Below, one piece after another: positions 6,631-8,563 of a DNA stretch of 8,563 nt. The stretch is from CAYLWZ01 sp964585805 (GTDB lineage Bacteria > Patescibacteriota > Minisyncoccia > Minisyncoccales > GWA2-38-27): positions 1 through 8,563 of the forward strand of contig CAZPFE010000025.1 in assembly GCA_964585805.1 (NCBI GenBank). The letters run 5' to 3'. The position numbers were made by a program, and so were the translations under genes. Under the pieces are notes generated by a model that made no database searches, had not been told where the DNA came from, and saw nothing but the letters and a program-made list of their open reading frames with translations. Position 1 is the stretch's first letter; each line of letters begins with the position of its first letter.

Positions 6631-7653
6631 CTATACTCTACAAATCGCTACTCCATGGATTTTAAACGGTTCGTAGAGAATAGTAGTCTGCTCTGGAGAA
6701 AACCCTCCTTCTAACAATATTTTAGCAAATTCATCCTCCTTTCTGTAAACCATTGGCCATAACAGAATCCAATCTAGGAGAATTTTCTCTCTGTTCTTAC
6801 AAATATTAGAGGTCAAGAAATATCCACCAGACAATAAACAATCTCTAATTCTTTTAATAAGACAGATTGCTTTATTATCTGGTCGATAATCAAGAAGTCC
6901 AACCATCTCTACTATATGTGGTTTCCCTAATTTATCACATATCTTCTCTAAATTAGAAACTGTTCCGTGAATAAAAACACAGTGATCTTCTACTTTAGCT
7001 TCCTTAGCCCTTTTTCGCGCCGCTTCGATGGCACTTTTATCTAGATCAACCAAAACCGCTTTAATATTCATAGTAGGATGTCTTCTTATTACTTCAATAA
7101 CTGATTGAGCTGATCCGCACGCTAATGAAACTATCCTAACTTCAGGTTCTCCAGCAAACCTTTTTAGAGCATCTTCTAAGAGATGGATTACTATCTTAAG
7201 TCGGTTCGCTACCGCCTGACGGTTCTCTAACATTTCCATCCAATATGTCGTAAGAATCTTCTCAACAAGTCCTCGAAGACGGGGTTTGACTTTTTCATGG
7301 TAATTATAAAACATATCAAGCGCCCTCCAACTTGCCGCATAGACCTTAGCTCGATGATTAAAGATACTAAGACCATCTCCTAGCATAATAGAAACATGTT
7401 TCGGATTCCTACCCATCTCCCACAGAATCTTTCTCAAGGAAGTATTCGGCTTTTTAAACAGTTTGATAAAGAACGCCTTAGAAAGGTTCTTTATCATCGC
7501 CCAGATACTTCCTAACCATATAGCTCCTATATAGATCCAACTCCTTCTCTCGTATTCACCTCCGAATTCTTCTGCTCTTAAAGTTACTATTCTAACCTTA
7601 CTTTCTTCAAATCTAACTTGATTAAAAACTTCTACCTTACTTTCTGAATACAT
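6631..7653 (-). CDS. Class I SAM-dependent methyltransferase, substrate unknown
   Basis: The start at 7653 gives 340 residues and is fixed by a near-perfect Shine-Dalgarno; an in-frame ATG at 7704 lies inside a hairpin and would translate the ribosome binding site. The C-terminal half is a Rossmann methyltransferase: motif I VSLACGSAQS (175-184), an acidic loop AVLVDLDKSA (199-208), HIVEMVGLLDYR (246-257) and LLSGGYFLTSN (273-283). The N-terminal half is not recognised; it contains a Trp/Ile-rich hydrophobic stretch (about 39-56) that may touch membrane. GLLDYR plus LDWILLWPMVYR (293-304) recalls a methyltransferase group that includes enzymes annotated as making 3-hydroxy-fatty-acid methyl ester signals (PhcB type); this is recollection, not a search result. 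Local GC is visibly higher than in the neighbours. It probably shares a transcript with the small membrane peptide upstream. Confidence 0.8.
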   Translation of the reverse strand: MYSESKVEVFNQVRFEESKVRIVTLRAEEFGGEYERRSWIYIGAIWLGSIWAMIKNLSKAFFIKLFKKPNTSLRKILWEMGRNPKHVSIMLGDGLSIFNHRAKVYAASWRALDMFYNYHEKVKPRLRGLVEKILTTYWMEMLENRQAVANRLKIVIHLLEDALKRFAGEPEVRIVSLACGSAQSVIEVIRRHPTMNIKAVLVDLDKSAIEAARKRAKEAKVEDHCVFIHGTVSNLEKICDKLGKPHIVEMVGLLDYRPDNKAICLIKRIRDCLLSGGYFLTSNICKNREKILLDWILLWPMVYRKEDEFAKILLEGGFSPEQTTILYEPFKIHGVAICRV

Positions 7654-7654
7654 C

Positions 7655-7669
7655 TCTTCACCTCCTTTA
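7655..7669 (-). promoter_or_regulatory. Near-perfect Shine-Dalgarno that fixes the methyltransferase start
   Basis: TAAAGGAGGTGAAGA lies directly before the ATG at 7653. It is close to the full anti-16S complement, whereas every other gene here has a weak site or none. It rules out the in-frame upstream ATG at 7704. Confidence 0.9.
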
Positions 7670-7690
7670 TATTTTATTCTTTTAAAGAAC

Positions 7691-7749
7691 ATTTGATAAA
7701 CCAAATAAAGAAGATTAAAACTTAATCTTTTCTATTTGATTTACCAAAT
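7691..7749 (-). promoter_or_regulatory. Long intergenic RNA hairpin with embedded 17-bp direct repeats
   Basis: Arms 7691-7718 and 7722-7749 pair around a 3-base loop. In the minus-strand RNA, 27 of 28 positions can pair (24 Watson-Crick, 3 G-U, 1 C-A mismatch). In the plus-strand RNA there are three mismatches and one G-U. No U tract follows, so it is not a standard terminator. It lies between the small peptide stop and the methyltransferase ribosome binding site. The same DNA also holds a direct repeat, ATTTGATnnACCAAATA, at 7691-7707 and 7734-7750, which could be twin protein-binding sites. Confidence 0.7.
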
Positions 7750-7758
7750 ATAAGCCCT

Positions 7759-7857
7759 TTATTTCTTTTGATACCATTTACTTATTACCCAAACTAAGAA
7801 AGTGAGTATAAGTGGTATGGCTACTGCAATAAGAGTAATTGTAAATTGCTTGCTCAT
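7759..7857 (-). CDS. Small single-span membrane peptide, function unknown
   Basis: This 32-residue frame runs from ATG 7857 to TAA 7759. It starts MSKQF, continues with one hydrophobic segment of about 20 residues (positions 6-25, ending in LVWVI) and closes with a basic tail SKWYQKK. This is the layout of a small membrane protein, probably with a positively charged cytoplasmic end. I do not recognise a family. Support for its being real: a TTGACA promoter lies about 45-70 bases upstream on the same strand, the hydrophobicity is clean, and it is followed by a structured spacer leading to the methyltransferase. Against: no good Shine-Dalgarno (only UAAGAAAA before the ATG), and the length could arise by chance. 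It may be a leader peptide, a membrane partner of the methyltransferase, or a toxin-like peptide. Confidence 0.55.
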   Translation of the reverse strand: MSKQFTITLIAVAIPLILTFLVWVISKWYQKK

Positions 7858-7869
7858 TTTTCTTAGAAC

Positions 7870-7890
7870 AGGAAAATTTAAATTTTTCCT
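7870..7890. promoter_or_regulatory. Inverted repeat in the leader of the small peptide
   Basis: AGGAAAA and TTTTCCT form 7-base arms around TTTAAAT. The site lies just downstream of the predicted transcript start (near 7894) and ahead of the ATG at 7857. It could be an operator or a small 5' stem-loop. Chance is not excluded in AT-rich DNA. Confidence 0.35.
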
Positions 7891-7900
7891 ATCTATTTTC

Positions 7901-7928
7901 AGAATAACCCTTTAATAAAAGTTGTCAA
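7901..7928 (-). promoter_or_regulatory. Probable promoter for the small peptide and methyltransferase
   Basis: TTGACA (7928-7923, 6/6) and TATTCT (7906-7901, 4/6) are separated by 16 bases on the minus strand. Transcription should start near 7894 and read through the small peptide toward the methyltransferase; no better promoter was found directly before the methyltransferase. Confidence 0.5.
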
Positions 7929-8114
7929 GTATTTCCCGACAGTTTTCGCTTCTTATTAAAAATTCCTCGAAAAAATGGTTAATTTTGAATTCAAAAAAAT
8001 TATTAGACAATAAAACCTCTCTGTAAAGCAAGTTCCGACAAAATAGGAAAATAAACACAGTTAAATTTCTTTTGTATAAAAGCAGATCTCACCTAAAACA
8101 AATTTTCTCCTTTC
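7929..8114. other. AT-rich intergenic DNA upstream of the peptide promoter, no gene seen
   Basis: No open frame or RNA gene was recognised. The one distinct item is a 14-base perfect palindrome TTTTGAATTCAAAA (7983-7996). The region ends where the GC-rich repeats begin. Confidence 0.5.
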
Positions 8115-8156
8115 CCTCCCCCACCTTAATCCTCCCCCTCCAAAGGAGGGGGAGGA
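8115..8156 (+). repeat. GC-rich element, partial copy (linker end plus hairpin B)
   Basis: CCTCCCCCACCTTAATCC (8115-8132) matches the linker end of the complete copy. It runs into a perfect 12-bp hairpin B (8130-8141 with 8145-8156, loop AAA). Hairpin A is missing. The right arm passes into the purine-rich tract. Confidence 0.8.
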
Positions 8157-8185
8157 GAGGAAGAGAGGATAAATTCTCCCTCTCC

Positions 8186-8419
8186 AGAGGAGAGAAGAGA
8201 AAGAAGGAAAAAAGGAAAAAAGGAAGAGAGGAAGAGAGGAAGAGAGGAAGAGAGGAGAAAGGAGGGAAGAGGGAAGAGAGGAGAGAGGAGAGAGAAGAGA
8301 AGAGAGAAGAGAAGAGAGAAGAGAAGAGAGAGGAGAAGAGAGAGGAGAAGAGAGAAGAAAAGAGAGAGGAGGGGAAAGAGAAAGAGAAAGAGAAAGAGAG
8401 AAAGAAAGGAAAAGAAAAA
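8186..8419. repeat. 234-base uninterrupted purine tract with nested tandem repeats
   Basis: Every base from 8186 to 8419 is A or G on the plus strand. Inside it are four exact copies of GGAAGAGA (8222-8253), seven near-identical 12-base units of type AGAGAGAAGAGA (8289-8372) and four GAAAGA hexamers (8374-8397). Open frames on both strands through it are artefacts of composition (repetitive Glu/Lys/Arg or Ser/Leu). Such a tract favours polymerase slippage and can in principle form triplex DNA. Confidence 0.9.
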
Positions 8420-8493
8420 TTTTTTTCTTTTTATTTTCAATCCTTTCCTTTCTTTTTTTCTCAATTTTTCCCTTTCCTTTTTTCTTTTTCAAT
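8420..8493. other. Pyrimidine-rich stretch following the purine tract
   Basis: Mostly T and C on the plus strand, with a few A words. Its start pairs with the end of the purine tract (AAAGAAAAA against TTTTTTTCTTT), giving a foldback at the purine/pyrimidine switch. No gene. Confidence 0.6.
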
Positions 8494-8563
8494 CCTCCCC
8501 CTTCCCAGAGGGAAGGGGGAGGTGAGGAGGGGGATGGGGAATAAACCTCCCCCACCTTAATCC
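8494..8563 (+). repeat. GC-rich two-hairpin element, copy 3 (cut by the window end)
   Basis: Hairpin A has a perfect 13-bp stem (8494-8506 with 8510-8522, loop AGA). It is followed by the full linker phrase GGATGGGGAATAAACC and CTCCCCCACCTTAATCC, which ends exactly where hairpin B should begin. The rest lies beyond the window. Confidence 0.8.

Noticed and set aside
7671..7699. Separate methyltransferase promoter TTATCA-17-TAAAAT
   Set aside because: Spacing is good, but the expected transcript start (near 7664) falls inside the Shine-Dalgarno, cutting it; transcription from 7901-7928 is more likely.
7654..7704. Longer methyltransferase start at 7704
   Set aside because: It would translate the near-perfect Shine-Dalgarno and begin inside the hairpin arm; the ATG at 7653 is far better placed.
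8061..8560. Long open frames on both strands (up to about 160 codons)
   Set aside because: They run through purine/pyrimidine tracts and give repetitive Glu/Lys/Arg or Ser/Leu strings; stop codons are simply absent from such sequence.

Overview
The window looks like a piece of an AT-rich bacterial genome, most likely a candidate-phylum (Patescibacteria/CPR, perhaps Parcubacteria-like) draft assembly. The grounds are low-GC, lysine/isoleucine-rich proteins, start codons that mostly lack Shine-Dalgarno sites, a yebC-ruvC neighbourhood, a simple sensor kinase with a stand-alone receiver, and intergenic DNA full of repeats. This placement is inference. TAA, TAG and TGA all end genes here, so the genetic code looks standard.

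Layout. 1-455: GC-rich hairpin repeats, then purine-rich low-complexity DNA and a 10-N assembly gap (424-433), with no gene. 456-1568 (-): a four-domain S1 protein, probably ribosomal protein bS1. 1569-1970: divergent intergenic region. 1971-2741 (+): YebC/TACO1-family protein. 2742-3323: a repeat-filled gap holding an AT-rich CAAATGT-type repeat, a complete copy of the two-hairpin GC-rich element and an AGATAA tandem array. 3324-3842 (+): RuvC Holliday-junction resolvase. 3863-4255 (-): stand-alone receiver. 4370-6538 (-): large membrane histidine kinase. 6631-7653 (-): class I SAM-dependent methyltransferase with an unusually strong ribosome binding site. 7759-7857 (-): an unrecognised 32-residue single-span membrane peptide behind a good promoter. 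7858-8563: promoter region, then a repeat block with a 234-base uninterrupted purine run.

How the parts fit together. S1 and YebC both relate to translation, and RuvC to recombination. The minus-strand block of small membrane peptide, methyltransferase, membrane kinase and receiver is the most interesting part. The order methyltransferase - membrane kinase - receiver recalls signalling loci in which a methyltransferase makes a lipid-type signal that a kinase senses (phcB-phcS-phcR/Q of Ralstonia). Here this is only a hypothesis. A likely terminator and separate promoters split the block, and the methyltransferase differs from its neighbours in base composition and translation signal.

The least explained structures are a 28-bp hairpin between the peptide and the methyltransferase, which also contains a near-identical 17-bp direct repeat, and the GC-rich two-hairpin element, present in both orientations at several sites and at the assembly gap.
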